Shown here: positions 34,775-45,173 of the stretch, in pieces | Layout of the letters: each line of letters begins with the position of its first letter | Position numbering within the stretch: position 1 is the stretch's first letter | The notes under the pieces: generated by a model | The model's database searches: none | What the model saw: the letters and a program-made list of their open reading frames with translations, nothing else | What the model was told of the DNA's origin: nothing | Assembly: GCF_000154825.1 (NCBI RefSeq) | Contig: NZ_DS560019.1 | Location: forward strand, 806,001 to 870,000 | DNA: 64,000 bases | Direction of reading: 5' to 3' | Source: Anaerofustis stercorihominis DSM 17244 | Lineage (GTDB): Bacteria; Bacillota; Clostridia; Eubacteriales; Anaerofustaceae | Program-made: the position numbers and the translations under genes

Positions 34775-37411
34775 TTATTTATGGGCTTTTCTTTTGATCA
34801 ATTTACTTATTTCAACTATAGGAATGACAAGAACCGCAAGAAGTATAGATACTGCGTATTCCATTATTGAAATATGTTCAAATCCAAATGCGCCGGATAA
34901 GAAAGGTACATATATTACCGCTGTTGTGCATATTAGGGAAGCCAGCATTGCAAAAAGTAAATATTTATTTTGACCTTTTATATTAAATATAGATTTATCG
35001 AGTGATCTCATATTAAATGAGTGGAAAATCTCAGCCATAGATAAAGTTAAAAATGCCATGGTCATTCCGTCGGCACTGTTTACGATTTCCCATACTCCCG
35101 ATTCCATATAATGACCTATAAAGTAGGCTAAAAGAGTAATTACAGTTACCATTATCCCTTGCAGAGCTATATTCGCTCCCATTCCTCCTGCAAAAATCCC
35201 TTCATTAGAATCTCTTGGCGGACGTTTCATTATATCGCTTTCTGCTTTTTCCATTCCCAGAGCAAGAGCAGGGAAGCAGTCGGTAATAAGATTTATCCAT
35301 AATAAATGAACAGGCTTTAATATTGTAAATCCAAGCAAAGTTGCAATGAATATAGATAAAACTTCCGATAAGTTTGAAGCAAGCAGGAATTGAATTGATT
35401 TTCTGATGTTATCGTAAATCCTTCTTCCTTCTCCCACAGCGGAAACGATAGTTGCAAAGTTATCATCTGCCAATACCATATCTGCTACATTCTTTGTAAC
35501 ATCCGTCCCGGTAATTCCCATACCAACTCCGATATCCGCATTCTTGATAGAAGGAGCGTCATTGACTCCGTCTCCTGTCATTGCTGTTATTTTATCTTTA
35601 TCTTTCCAAGCTTTTACTATCCTTACTTTATGTTCCGGCTGGACTCTTGCATATACCGCATAATGTTCTATTTTATTAGGTAGCTCCTCGTCTGATATTT
35701 CATCCAACTCCGCTCCCGTAATAGCTTCATCTTTATTTTTTATTATGCCTAGCTCCGTTGCAATGGCTACAGCGGTATCTCTATGGTCTCCGGTAATCAT
35801 TATAGGTTTGATACCTGCATTCCTGCATTCTACTATCGCATCTTTTACCTCAGGTCTTACCGGGTCGATCATTCCTGTCAGTCCCACAAAACATAAATCT
35901 TTTTCGAGATTACTTGCATCATAATTATCAGGTTCATTATCCCAAGTTCTCATTGCGATACAAAGGACTCTTAAAGCTCTGTCAGCCATGTTTTTATTTT
36001 GAGTTAGGATATTATTTAAAATATCTTCATTTATATCAACTTCTTTGCTGTCTAATAAAGCTTTATTACATCTTTTCAATACTTCATCCGGAGCCCCTTT
36101 TGTAAATTGAATGATTTTACCTTTTTTGGTTTTATGAACGGTACTCATCATTTTTCTTAAAGAATCAAATGGAGCTTCTCCTATACGAGGATATTCCTCT
36201 TTTAAATCATTTTTATTTAGATTTAGTTTATAAGCAAAGTTAACTAATGCACACTCTGTCGGTTCACCTATTGCAGAATTATTTTCATCAAGTTCTGCAT
36301 CCGAGCAAAGAGCCATGCCTTTTGCAATTAAATTTTCATCTTCTCCGTAGTGTTCCACTACAGTCATTTTATTTTGTGTTAGGGTTCCTGTCTTATCCGA
36401 GCATATAACAGAAGCACATCCAAGCGTTTCAACAGCGGTTAGTTTTCTGATAACGGCGTTTCTTTTAGACATATTTGTAACACCTATAGAGAGGACTATT
36501 GTTACCACCGCGGCGAGTCCTTCCGGTATAGCTGCCACGGCAAGACTTACCGCAACCATGAATGTATCAAGCATTGCTTCGCCTGTTACATTAGGATAAA
36601 CTCTAAATATATCTATTGCAAAAATTATCGCACAAATACCAAGGACTAAAATGCTAAGTATTTTACTTAGCTGTGTTAATTTCTTTTGAAGAGGCGTTGC
36701 ATTATCCTCTGCTTTTGCAAGGGCATCTGCTATTTTACCCATTTCGGTGTCCATACCGGTAGCGGTAATCACTGCTTTACCCCTTCCGTAAACTACGGAG
36801 CTGCCCATATATACCATGTTCTTTCTATCTCCCAATGGAACATCTCCGTTTGCATGAGCTTCTACTTCATCTTTGGTTTTTGTAACAGGTACGGACTCCC
36901 CGGTCAATGCAGATTCTTCGATTTTCATACTTGCACATTCTATTATTCTTCCGTCCGCGGGAACCGCGTCGCCTGCTTCTAAGATAATGATATCTCCCGG
37001 TACTAAATCTTCGCTTTTAATCGTTATTTGCTTATTGTCTCTGATGACCTTGGAAGTAGCAGCTGCGATTTCTTTAAGTGCATCTATTGCTTTTTCTGCC
37101 TTGCTTTCCTGCACTACACCAAGAACTGCATTGATTATTACTACTATCATTATAATGATTACGTCCGCAAAAGATTCTCCGGCATATGCGGCAGTTATTC
37201 CCGATACTATTGCGGCTACTATCAAAATAATTATCATTGGGTCTAAGAGCTGATTAATAAATCTTTTAAAGATAGATATTTTTTTGCCTTCGATAAGTTT
37301 GTTTTTTCCGTGTGTCTGAGCTCTCTTATTAGCTTCACCGCTTGTTAATCCGTCTTCTGTCGTATTTAAGTTTTTAAGTACGTCAAGTATGCTAAGTAAA
37401 TACTCTTTCAT
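34775..37411 (-). CDS. P-type cation-transporting ATPase (calcium/manganese type, P2A-like)
   Basis: An 878-residue ten-helix pump. TGES lies at 170-173, the phosphorylated Asp339 is in CSDKTGTLT, and the hinge is GDGVNDAPSIKNADIG. The transport site in helix 4 is AAIPEGL, and helix 6 reads LLWINLITDCFPALALGME (N-x-x-T-D). These fit bacterial Ca2+-ATPases, some of which also export Mn2+. GGAGGAT precedes the start. The gene is 71 nt downstream of mntP with no terminator visible between them, so it is probably read from the Mn2+ riboswitch promoter, which favours a manganese role. Confidence 0.93.
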   Translation of the reverse strand: MKEYLLSILDVLKNLNTTEDGLTSGEANKRAQTHGKNKLIEGKKISIFKRFINQLLDPMIIILIVAAIVSGITAAYAGESFADVIIIMIVVIINAVLGVVQESKAEKAIDALKEIAAATSKVIRDNKQITIKSEDLVPGDIIILEAGDAVPADGRIIECASMKIEESALTGESVPVTKTKDEVEAHANGDVPLGDRKNMVYMGSSVVYGRGKAVITATGMDTEMGKIADALAKAEDNATPLQKKLTQLSKILSILVLGICAIIFAIDIFRVYPNVTGEAMLDTFMVAVSLAVAAIPEGLAAVVTIVLSIGVTNMSKRNAVIRKLTAVETLGCASVICSDKTGTLTQNKMTVVEHYGEDENLIAKGMALCSDAELDENNSAIGEPTECALVNFAYKLNLNKNDLKEEYPRIGEAPFDSLRKMMSTVHKTKKGKIIQFTKGAPDEVLKRCNKALLDSKEVDINEDILNNILTQNKNMADRALRVLCIAMRTWDNEPDNYDASNLEKDLCFVGLTGMIDPVRPEVKDAIVECRNAGIKPIMITGDHRDTAVAIATELGIIKNKDEAITGAELDEISDEELPNKIEHYAVYARVQPEHKVRIVKAWKDKDKITAMTGDGVNDAPSIKNADIGVGMGITGTDVTKNVADMVLADDNFATIVSAVGEGRRIYDNIRKSIQFLLASNLSEVLSIFIATLLGFTILKPVHLLWINLITDCFPALALGMEKAESDIMKRPPRDSNEGIFAGGMGANIALQGIMVTVITLLAYFIGHYMESGVWEIVNSADGMTMAFLTLSMAEIFHSFNMRSLDKSIFNIKGQNKYLLFAMLASLICTTAVIYVPFLSGAFGFEHISIMEYAVSILLAVLVIPIVEISKLIKRKAHK

Positions 37412-37482
37412 AAATATCCTCCGTATTTTTATATGTTAACTTTTTAATTCTATATTCTATATTTAATTATTCACTTTAAATT

Positions 37483-38040
37483 TTAAAGTATTCCAAGATG
37501 TTCCAGTAATATTTTAAGTCCCATTAAAATCAATATCACACCTCCAAACATTTCAGCTTTTTGTTTGTACTTTAGACCGAATATATTACCTATTTTTATT
37601 CCTATTATGGATAAAATAAAGGTTGTTGCTCCTATTAGTAATACTGCGTGAATAATATTGACTTTTAGAAATGCAAAGGTAATTCCTATCGCAAGAGCAT
37701 CTATGCTTGTAGCAATGCTTAAAGTAAGCATTGTTTTAAAATCAAACTTATTATTTAAATCTTCATCGATATTTCTTGATTCCAAAATCATATTAATTCC
37801 TATAAAACCTAATAGCATAAAAGCTATCCAGTGGTCGAAGTTCGTTATTAAATCTTTAAAGTGAAATCCCAAATAATATCCGACCAGCGGCATTAATGCC
37901 TGAAATCCTCCGAAATATAATCCTGCCTTGATTGGATGTTTTATAGTTATTTTTTCTACTGAAAGTCCTTTACATATCGAAACTGCGAATGCATCCATTG
38001 AAAGTCCTACTGCGATGATGAATAGTTCCCATAAACTCAT
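37483..38040 (-). CDS. mntP: Manganese efflux pump MntP
   Basis: A 185-residue, six-helix protein with the duplicated MntP motif: [15 protein letters not shown] in the first half and [17 protein letters not shown] in the second, with the acidic residues needed for Mn2+ transport. A yybP-ykoY riboswitch lies immediately upstream, confirming the metal. It is followed by the P-type ATPase gene. Confidence 0.96.
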   Translation of the reverse strand: MSLWELFIIAVGLSMDAFAVSICKGLSVEKITIKHPIKAGLYFGGFQALMPLVGYYLGFHFKDLITNFDHWIAFMLLGFIGINMILESRNIDEDLNNKFDFKTMLTLSIATSIDALAIGITFAFLKVNIIHAVLLIGATTFILSIIGIKIGNIFGLKYKQKAEMFGGVILILMGLKILLEHLGIL

Positions 38041-38067
38041 GATATTTCCTTTCTTTAAATAAAGAAG

Positions 38068-38109
38068 ATAAAAAAAGAGACTTATCCGTCTTTATAACAG
38101 ATAAGTCTC
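38068..38109 (-). terminator. Expression-platform terminator of the Mn2+ riboswitch
   Basis: On the minus strand, GAGACTTATC pairs with GATAAGTCTC (arms 38077-38086 and 38100-38109), followed by a T run. The GAGACTTAT arm also forms the 3' side of the aptamer, so metal binding should prevent termination. Confidence 0.85.
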
Positions 38110-38192
38110 ATCGTTTCAAATAAAGCCAGGAATTTGTTTGATTCCAGGATGTTGACCTTATTACGCCATGCGTCGATTACTCCCTTATTTTG
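38098..38192 (-). ncRNA. Manganese riboswitch (yybP-ykoY)
   Basis: On the minus strand the leader begins AATAAGGGAGTA, the conserved loop 1, then GGTCAACATC, a variable stem-loop (CCTGGAATC with its complement), and the closing GAGACTTAT loop 3 element. It is placed between a strong promoter and mntP, the classical target of this class. Confidence 0.85.
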
Positions 38193-38196
38193 GAAT

Positions 38197-38225
38197 ACTA
38201 TACCATAATCATTATGTTTTGTCAA
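38197..38225 (-). promoter_or_regulatory. Promoter of the mntP riboswitch transcript
   Basis: On the minus strand, TTGACA (38220-38225), 17 nt, TATAGT (38197-38202). Transcription would begin at the first bases of the aptamer. Confidence 0.8.
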
Positions 38226-38265
38226 AGATATTGTTTTTATTTTACATTTAATTTACATTTATAAA

Positions 38266-38910
38266 TTAAAATAATTCCACTTCACTTAATGAGTAGATAT
38301 ATTTGTCGGTTATTTTAAGTATTTCATCTTTATGTTCCAAACTTTCATCTTCTTTTATCGTATATGTAAACATATTTGCAGCTTTTCCCGCTGTCGTTCC
38401 CGAAAGAGAATCTTCTATTACAATAGAATTTTCAGGTTTTACTTTTAATTTATCCGCAATGCCTAAAAAAATATCGGGAGCAGGTTTACTGTTTTCAACA
38501 TCATTCGCTGTCAAAATCAAATCAAAATATTTTTTGATTCCTTCTTTTTTTAAAAAACCGTCAACAAGTCTTATAGTATTGTTGGTACCTACAGCTAATT
38601 TATAATTTTGTTTCTTAGCCTTTGAAATCAGTTCTTTGGCACCATTTCTCAGTATATTTTCTGTAAGATACAGTCCGTCTACGATTTCTATCCATTCATT
38701 CATTATACTTTCTATACTATCTTTTATTCCATAGAAATTTTTTGCTTCTATAGCAGCTTCTTCTATACTCATTGGTCTGAAATCAATATCCTCACTTGAA
38801 TAGTTTATGCCTCTTCTTTGGTTAAAGAAGATTTTATCTACTTTTTGCCATAAGGGAAGTGAGTTTACCAGTGTTCCGTCAAAATCAAATATAAGTAATT
38901 TATTATTCAT
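38266..38910 (-). CDS. HAD-superfamily hydrolase (phosphoglucomutase/phosphatase-like)
   Basis: A 214-residue HAD enzyme with motif I FDFDGTLVNSLPLW, motif II VGTNN, motif III Lys in KPAPDIF and motif IV VIEDSLSGTTAGKAA. The cap type and motif I resemble beta-phosphoglucomutase-like phosphatases; the substrate is unclear. It begins 3 nt after ogg and is last in a three-gene unit. Confidence 0.88.
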   Translation of the reverse strand: MNNKLLIFDFDGTLVNSLPLWQKVDKIFFNQRRGINYSSEDIDFRPMSIEEAAIEAKNFYGIKDSIESIMNEWIEIVDGLYLTENILRNGAKELISKAKKQNYKLAVGTNNTIRLVDGFLKKEGIKKYFDLILTANDVENSKPAPDIFLGIADKLKVKPENSIVIEDSLSGTTAGKAANMFTYTIKEDESLEHKDEILKITDKYIYSLSEVELF

Positions 38911-38913
38911 AAA

Positions 38914-39783
38914 TTATTTCTCCTTAGAAGTTTCTCTTTCATAATAGAATAAATATTGTTGTGCTATACCCGCATATTCACCCCAGTTATTTTTTGCGAG
39001 GTTAAATCCATTTTCAAATGTTAAATCGGTGAGTCCGTATCTGGTTTCAAATATCCTTTTAACCCAAACGTCCATAGGGCATAATTCTAATCTTTTAAGA
39101 GAAAATAGTAATATACAATCCGAAACTTTTTCTCCCACACCCTTTATTTTCATCAGTTCCTTTTTTGCTTCGGCAGTTTCCATATTTGTTATTGTATCAA
39201 GGTCGATTTCTCCTGAGTTGATTTTTGAAATAGCATCTACCAAATATTTATCTCTAAATCCCATTTTAAGTTCGTGGAATTCTTCTTGTGTTATATCTTT
39301 TAAATCTTCATAAGAAGGAAAAGAATAATAACTTTTTCCCTTATAAATTATTTCTTTGCCGTATCTTTCACATAAATCGCTTATTATTTTTTTTATCCTC
39401 GGTATATTATTATTGGCTGAAATTATAAAAGAGATAATAGTTTCGAATAAATCCTGTTTTAAAATCCTTATGCCATTACCGTATTCAATACACTTTTTGA
39501 TATGTTCATCTGTACTGATTTTTTTATCTATCTCGTTATAATCTAAATTGAAATCAAAATAATCTACCAGAACATTATTAAAATATTCTTCTGTCGTATC
39601 ATAGAAAGTAAAAGTTCCATTATTTTCTTTTATATGTATTACTTTTCCGTTTACTACTCCTATGAATTCATCTTTTTCTATTTCGTCCCATCTGAAGCAT
39701 TGTCCGCATTCAAATGTTTTCTTTAAATTAAAATGATCGGTTTTGGTTAAAATGATATCATTGTTTACTTGTTCTATCTTCAT
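38914..39783 (-). CDS. ogg: 8-oxoguanine DNA glycosylase/AP lyase
   Basis: A 289-residue HhH-GPD enzyme. An N-terminal OGG domain (FECGQCFRWDEIE) is followed by the helix-hairpin-helix MKIKGVGEKVSDCILLFSL, with the catalytic Lys in VGEKVSDC and catalytic Asp in PMDVWVKR. It removes oxidised guanine from DNA. It overlaps the upstream methyltransferase gene by 26 nt. Confidence 0.92.
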   Translation of the reverse strand: MKIEQVNNDIILTKTDHFNLKKTFECGQCFRWDEIEKDEFIGVVNGKVIHIKENNGTFTFYDTTEEYFNNVLVDYFDFNLDYNEIDKKISTDEHIKKCIEYGNGIRILKQDLFETIISFIISANNNIPRIKKIISDLCERYGKEIIYKGKSYYSFPSYEDLKDITQEEFHELKMGFRDKYLVDAISKINSGEIDLDTITNMETAEAKKELMKIKGVGEKVSDCILLFSLKRLELCPMDVWVKRIFETRYGLTDLTFENGFNLAKNNWGEYAGIAQQYLFYYERETSKEK

Positions 39784-40495
39784 AATAATACTCCATAAAT
39801 TCTTTTGTATATTGGTCGTTATCTTGGTACATTATAAGCGATGGCAGTATATTCATCGATTGTTTTGCGTTTTTTACTGCTTTTAAAAGAAATAAATTAG
39901 AATTTTTATTCTTTTTAGGATAGATAAATTTTACATCTTTTACCGTAAGTCTATATTTATTCAATGTAAGAAGTATTTCTTCGAACCTGTCTGTTCTGTG
40001 AACCAGAAAAAATTTACCTTTATCTTTAAGCAATTTTGAGGAAACCTTTGCTATATCATCAAAGTTACATAATATTTCATGTCGTGCTATTTTTTTATTG
40101 TCATTTTCGCTTATTATACCACTGTTTGTTTTATAATAGGGAGGGTTTACCGAAAGACTGTCAAATTTATTATATAAAGATTTGTCCAATTGATTTAAGT
40201 CGTTATTGATAATATTAATAGTATCTATTTTATTATATTCAAGAGATTTTTCTGCAACTGAACACATATCTTTATTTACTTCAACCATGGTTATATCTTT
40301 ATTTTCTCTTTTTGCATATATGAGTATAGGTATGATACCACTGCCTGAGCAAAGATCGATTAATTTATCGTTTCTTTTAATGAACTTTGCCATGAAATTG
40401 GCAAGCAAAACCGCATCTACACCGAAACAAAAACTATCGGTGTCTTGATATATATAATAATTTTTTATCTGCAGATCATCAAGTCTTAAATTCAT
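39758..40495 (-). CDS. tRNA1(Val) (adenine37-N6)-methyltransferase-like protein
   Basis: A 245-residue class I SAM methyltransferase of the TrmN6/YfiC group. It has the N-terminal FCFGVDAVLLANF, the SAM loop DLCSGSGIIPIL and the N6-adenine motif SVNPPYYK. It probably modifies adenine in a tRNA anticodon loop. First gene of the methyltransferase-ogg-HAD unit. Confidence 0.88.
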   Translation of the reverse strand: MNLRLDDLQIKNYYIYQDTDSFCFGVDAVLLANFMAKFIKRNDKLIDLCSGSGIIPILIYAKRENKDITMVEVNKDMCSVAEKSLEYNKIDTINIINNDLNQLDKSLYNKFDSLSVNPPYYKTNSGIISENDNKKIARHEILCNFDDIAKVSSKLLKDKGKFFLVHRTDRFEEILLTLNKYRLTVKDVKFIYPKKNKNSNLFLLKAVKNAKQSMNILPSLIMYQDNDQYTKEFMEYYYEDRTSKQ

Positions 40496-40637
40496 AATCC
40501 TCTCCTAAGTTAAAAATATTATAACACAAAGGATAGATAATATAAAATAAATGATTTTAATTTAAACCTTCTCTAAACTAATCAATATATAAAAAAACCT
40601 TACCTTAAATACACTCTAATAAAAAATTTCTTTTACC

Positions 40638-40670
40638 CCAAAAAAAGAAGCCTTAGTACAGGCTCCTTTT
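40638..40670 (-). terminator. Intrinsic terminator of the broken surface-protein gene
   Basis: On the minus strand, GGAGCCT pairs with AGGCTTC (one G-T), followed by T7. Confidence 0.75.
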
Positions 40671-40698
40671 TATATCTAATATCTATTACTTCTTTTTC

Positions 40699-42279
40699 CT
40701 ATCTGTTTTCCTTTGCTTCTTCTCTGTTCATCATACATCCAACCGCTATCTGTACCACTGCTATAACTGCCATCACTACAGTGAACATATCAGCTATTAC
40801 CATATTTCCGCTTAAGTCTTGTGTCAAGAAGAATACCGCTACACTTACTATCGCTAAAACGATGCCTGCTGCTGTCATGCTCATCTTGCCTTCTCTTCTC
40901 ATTCCCTTAAGTCCCATTACCATTGCTGATATTATACTTAGTACTGCTAACAATATATTTACTAATGCAAAGCTTCCTGCGTTTGTTTGTTCAGCATTCG
41001 CAAGCGGTGTTTCGTTATCATTTATTGTTGTTGCTTCCCCTGCGTTCGCTCCGCTTGCTAACGGTGTTTGATTATCATTTATTGCTACGTTATTGTTTAC
41101 TGCCGTATTATTATTTGCTGCCGCTGCCGGTTGTGCGTTTCCTGTGTTTGCTGCTGATGTTCCAACCGATGCTCCATCATTATTTCTTTCTACAGTTGTT
41201 GTCTTTACTGTTGTAGTCGTTGTAGTTACTACAACATCTTCGCCGTTTGTATTATTTTCATCGTCGGGTGTTATGAATTCTTCATCATCAGGTGCAGGTG
41301 TATTATTTTCATCTTTTGGTTCTTCAGGTACTACAGGTTCAGCCGCTTTCTTTGCTTCGAATACTGCCTTGTATGTTTCGTCGCTTCTTACTCTGTGTCC
41401 TTCTTCCGGAAGTCCTTCTTCCCAGTGTGAAAATTCATATCCTTCTTCCGCTACGGGTGTCGGAACTTTTACTACGTTCTTGAATTCGCTTCCTTTATTG
41501 ATGTCTTCAAATGCAGTTTGTCCTTCTAATTTCCCGTTTTCTCCGGCTTAGAAGTTTACTGAGTATTTTATCGTATAATAAGGTGTAACCAATATCCTGA
41601 TATTTTGTCCTTCATCGAATGTTGTATATCCGAAACCTTTTCCTTCGCCTTCCGTACTGTAGTTTACTTTTGCTTCAAAAGTACCGTCATATCTTTCGCT
41701 TCTTACAGATACGATAGTTCCTGCAGGGAATGTAACTTTCTTTCCGTTTAATGTTCCTACCGCGTCATTCAATAATGTCATGGTTACATCAAACATATAT
41801 TTGTTTGTTTCTCTGTCTTTGTAAAACGCTCCGAAACCTGTTATCCTGTTCTTTTCTTCGGTGTATGTCTTTGCGTCCGCAGGTCCTTTGTTGAAGCTGT
41901 ATACATCGAAGTATTCTTCGTCCATCACATAAGTGATAGTACAAGGTTCGCTGGTTTTTTTTGCTTCTTTTACGCTCTTTGTACCTTTAACTGCTTTTAC
42001 TTCTTTTTTTACTTCTTCTTTAGAAGCTTCTTTTTCTTTGTTCTTTGCTTCTTCTTTTACTTCTGTCTTTTCTTCTTCCTTAGCTTCTTCTGCTTCGGCT
42101 TTTTCTTCAGCAGCTTCTTCTTTTACTTCTTTAGCTGTCTTATCCATAACTTCTTCACTTACTTTAGATGTTTCTTCTATTATTTCTTCCGCTGCGAATA
42201 TAGGTCCCGCACACTGCAGTACAAGTAACACGCTTATCATTATCGCTACTAAACTTTTCATCCCTTTTCTCTTTTTCAT
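40699..42279 (-). pseudogene. Surface protein gene interrupted by an in-frame TAA
   Basis: The frame encodes 526 residues with one TAA at codon 244 (41548-41550). The sequence before (YTIKYSVNF) and after (AGENGKLEGQTAFEDINKGS) together make an ordinary beta-repeat of InlB-B/MucBP-like surface proteins. Order: signal peptide ending near FAAEE, a Glu/Lys/Ala-rich coiled region (about 35-110), a beta-rich region, the stop, the rest of the repeat, a Thr/Asn/Ala-rich linker with two TPLA copies, and three C-terminal hydrophobic segments ending in KENR. No LPXTG is present. With the stop, the product would be a secreted 243-residue fragment. Confidence 0.78.
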
Positions 42280-42615
42280 ATCTACACCTCAACGTTTTTC
42301 TTTCTCTTTATGTTACCAGTATATGACACTACAGTTACTCACCGGTTACATTTTCATCTCTAAGTTACTTTTTTGGGAAATTCTTTTTTATATAACTAAA
42401 TTATATAACTTTATGGTAACCTTTTCAACCTTTTATTTGTTTTTGTTCACATTATTTTAACTTTGCTATGATGTTTTTTAATTATATGATGCTTAAGTAT
42501 TAAATATTTATATTGTTTATAAGTGATTAATTGATAAAATACAGTGATCAACACAGCAAAATAATCTTTAAAAGTATTAAATATTTCTTTTTTATTTAAT
42601 ATGATCCATAAAATA
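42280..42615. promoter_or_regulatory. Leader and promoter region of the broken surface-protein gene
   Basis: On the minus strand, TTGAAA (42423-42428), a 17-nt spacer, TATAAT (42400-42405), giving a leader of about 110 nt. The leader holds several GTTAC/GTAAC words (near 42312, 42334, 42345, 42364). The rest up to the spoIIE terminator is AT-rich with no gene seen. Confidence 0.6.
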
Positions 42616-42642
42616 AAAAAGAACTCTTAAGAGAGTTCTTTT
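42616..42642 (-). terminator. Intrinsic terminator of spoIIE
   Basis: AGAACTCT pairs with AGAGTTCT around TAAG, with A and T tracts on both sides. Confidence 0.8.
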
Positions 42643-45010
42643 ATCCTGCTATTTCTTCTCTGACTTTAACTACCAATATACTTACGTCATCTTTTAATTT
42701 TCCGAGACTCCTTGCGTATGCTTCATTGAATAATTCGTCTGCTATTTTTTGAGGGTTTCTGTATTCCATATTTTTAATTTTTTCTTTTATTAATTCTCTG
42801 TCATCTGAGAATGCTTCCAAGAAACCGTCACTAATCAGATATAAATAGTCGTTATTTTTTAATTTTAATTTTTCAGTGGCAAGATTTATATTTTCTATGA
42901 TACCTATTGGAAGTGCTTCTCCCGTCAAGTCCATTATTTCCCCGTCTCTTTTTAAATAACTTTCAAGTGCACCGGCTTTTATGAATTCAGCTTCCGCATT
43001 ATATAAATCAAACAGGACTACATCCAAAGTTGTGAAAATCTCATCTTCTTCAAGAGAAAGGATTGAATTTATCATATTTACACTGTTTTCTTCACCGCTT
43101 CCGCAGCTGAGCATTTCTTCTAGTAAATTTAATACTCTTTCGCTCTGTTTGTTTGCTTTTTCTCCGCTGCCCATACCGTCTGCGAGAGCAATTAAATGTG
43201 TGTTAGTTGGGAGGACTATATTTGAATAGTTATCACCGCATTCTTCTCTGTTTTCTTTTTTTTCTCTTCTGACTCCTACACTTAAAGAATATGGCATTCT
43301 TTCGGTAAATGTGTATTCAAAAGCTTCAAAAGCTTGCTCTGTGTAAGAGTTATAATCGTACATTATATTTTTACCGAGGATTTCGCTTAACAGTAAAGGT
43401 ACGGTAATCCTATATTCTTCGCTTGATAATCTTTTTCCTGTCTTTAAATATGTTTTTATTTTTCCCTGGAAATCTTCAAGTATAACCGTTTCTTTTACGA
43501 TTATCCCCATTGAGAATAATCCTTCCTTTACTTTCTTTTCATCGCTTGAAAAATAATTGAGTCCTTTTTTGATATTGTTATAAATGTTATCAAGGGTTTT
43601 ATTGACGCTGTTGAATTCAATTTTCATAAGACTTTTAAATTTATTTAATTTATTATTATAGTCCTTTTTAAGCTTTAAATTATCACAGAGGTATGATGTA
43701 CTTTTAAACATAAAAAAGTTGTATTTACATTTATTTATAAAACTTTTAGGTAAATCTTTTTTAGATGTTATTTTTCCGTTATACGTATCAAGGATTACTT
43801 GTGAGAAATTTACAAAAGTATCTTCGCCTTCTTCGTTCCAGCACTTATGAAAGTCTTCACAGTTTGTACATATATCGGCGGTAAGGACTTTGCATATACT
43901 TTTGGTTACGTTTGTGTTTTCGTTTTTATTATTAAGGGTAATGTTATAGCTTACCTCGTTGATCATATTCTTTTTATTTTCTATTTCCTCTTTTATGGTC
44001 TTCTTTATTGCATTATTGAATATATTTCCATGGTCTATGGTTTCGGTTGAGCTTAAAAATGCCATTACCCGATCGTTAAATAATGCAGTGAAAATCAAAA
44101 AAGCAGCGGAAGCAATGAGGACTTCCTTCAGTCCTACGGTAAACATTATACTTTTATTTATGTAGCACGATAATGTCAGCGCCGTAAATCCAAAAATGAG
44201 AGTACTTGTTATTTTGGATATATTCTTAGTCATAGAAGCAAATAAGCATGCTACCGTGAATATAAGTATTATATCGGTATCAAATCCTCCCCTTAAAGTG
44301 AGGAGGATACTGCTTACAAGTGAAAAACTTAAACAGAGGCTTAAAGAGAAGTACGTAGCTACGAATAACAAAAGGAAGGTAGTAAAAATCATAGCTATCG
44401 ATAAGGTAAATATATTTATATCTGCCGTACCAAGTAAAAATATAGAAAATACAACTCCAAGGCTTAAGGCTTCAAAGGATGAGAAGTCTTTTTTAAGGTC
44501 AATATTTTCAATCAGATTATAGGCAGTATCGAAGATAAAGAAAACAATTACCAAACTAAGAGCTTCAAGTGCACAGTACATATTATTTATTGGAGGATTT
44601 TTAGCTATGTAATTCGTAAGTAAGCCGCTAAATAATGTGATGACACTTGCAAGACATGCATATGTAGCTTTATTACTGTTTATAATATAATTTCGGCTAA
44701 GTGCGAACATCAATAATATTGAAAAAATAAGTCTTATCCCTGATGATATCCCAAGAGTAAAAGATGTTATTATCACCATAAGAACTAAGGGGATGTTTGA
44801 AAGTTCTTCTTTGTAGATGATAAATGCGCTTATACCGAAAACAAAAGGTAAAGTGTAGGAAAAGAATATACTAAAGTTACCGAGAATAGACAAAATCGTT
44901 ATGACTATGTTTTTATATAGGGTAAAGTTGTTTTTTTTAGTCTCTTTTTCTTTTTTTATGTTTTTATTATATGTATTGTTTATTTTAATAATTCCTTCTC
45001 TACTTATCAT
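42641..45010 (-). CDS. spoIIE: Stage II sporulation protein E (serine phosphatase)
   Basis: About 789 residues. The N-terminal half has around ten membrane segments (about 30-310). A central regulatory region carries a Cys set (DICTNCEDFHKC). A C-terminal PP2C-type phosphatase has ALADGMGSGEKANKQS and ISDGFLEAF as metal-binding motifs. SpoIIE dephosphorylates SpoIIAA to release sigma-F in the forespore and acts at the polar septum. The start at 45010 is chosen for GGAGG just upstream, rather than an in-frame ATG at 45055. Strong evidence that the host sporulates. Confidence 0.95.
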   Translation of the reverse strand: MISREGIIKINNTYNKNIKKEKETKKNNFTLYKNIVITILSILGNFSIFFSYTLPFVFGISAFIIYKEELSNIPLVLMVIITSFTLGISSGIRLIFSILLMFALSRNYIINSNKATYACLASVITLFSGLLTNYIAKNPPINNMYCALEALSLVIVFFIFDTAYNLIENIDLKKDFSSFEALSLGVVFSIFLLGTADINIFTLSIAMIFTTFLLLFVATYFSLSLCLSFSLVSSILLTLRGGFDTDIILIFTVACLFASMTKNISKITSTLIFGFTALTLSCYINKSIMFTVGLKEVLIASAAFLIFTALFNDRVMAFLSSTETIDHGNIFNNAIKKTIKEEIENKKNMINEVSYNITLNNKNENTNVTKSICKVLTADICTNCEDFHKCWNEEGEDTFVNFSQVILDTYNGKITSKKDLPKSFINKCKYNFFMFKSTSYLCDNLKLKKDYNNKLNKFKSLMKIEFNSVNKTLDNIYNNIKKGLNYFSSDEKKVKEGLFSMGIIVKETVILEDFQGKIKTYLKTGKRLSSEEYRITVPLLLSEILGKNIMYDYNSYTEQAFEAFEYTFTERMPYSLSVGVRREKKENREECGDNYSNIVLPTNTHLIALADGMGSGEKANKQSERVLNLLEEMLSCGSGEENSVNMINSILSLEEDEIFTTLDVVLFDLYNAEAEFIKAGALESYLKRDGEIMDLTGEALPIGIIENINLATEKLKLKNNDYLYLISDGFLEAFSDDRELIKEKIKNMEYRNPQKIADELFNEAYARSLGKLKDDVSILVVKVREEIAG

Positions 45011-45173
45011 TTTAAGCCTCCTATAAGTTATAAAAAAATTATAAAAATAATCCATGGGGAAATTTGATGAAATCTAGCAGAATTCTAAAAAAAATAAAAA
45101 AGCATTCAAATATTTGTATTTAAATAGCTATTATTATATACTTACATTGAAATAAATAATTGAAGGTACTTTT

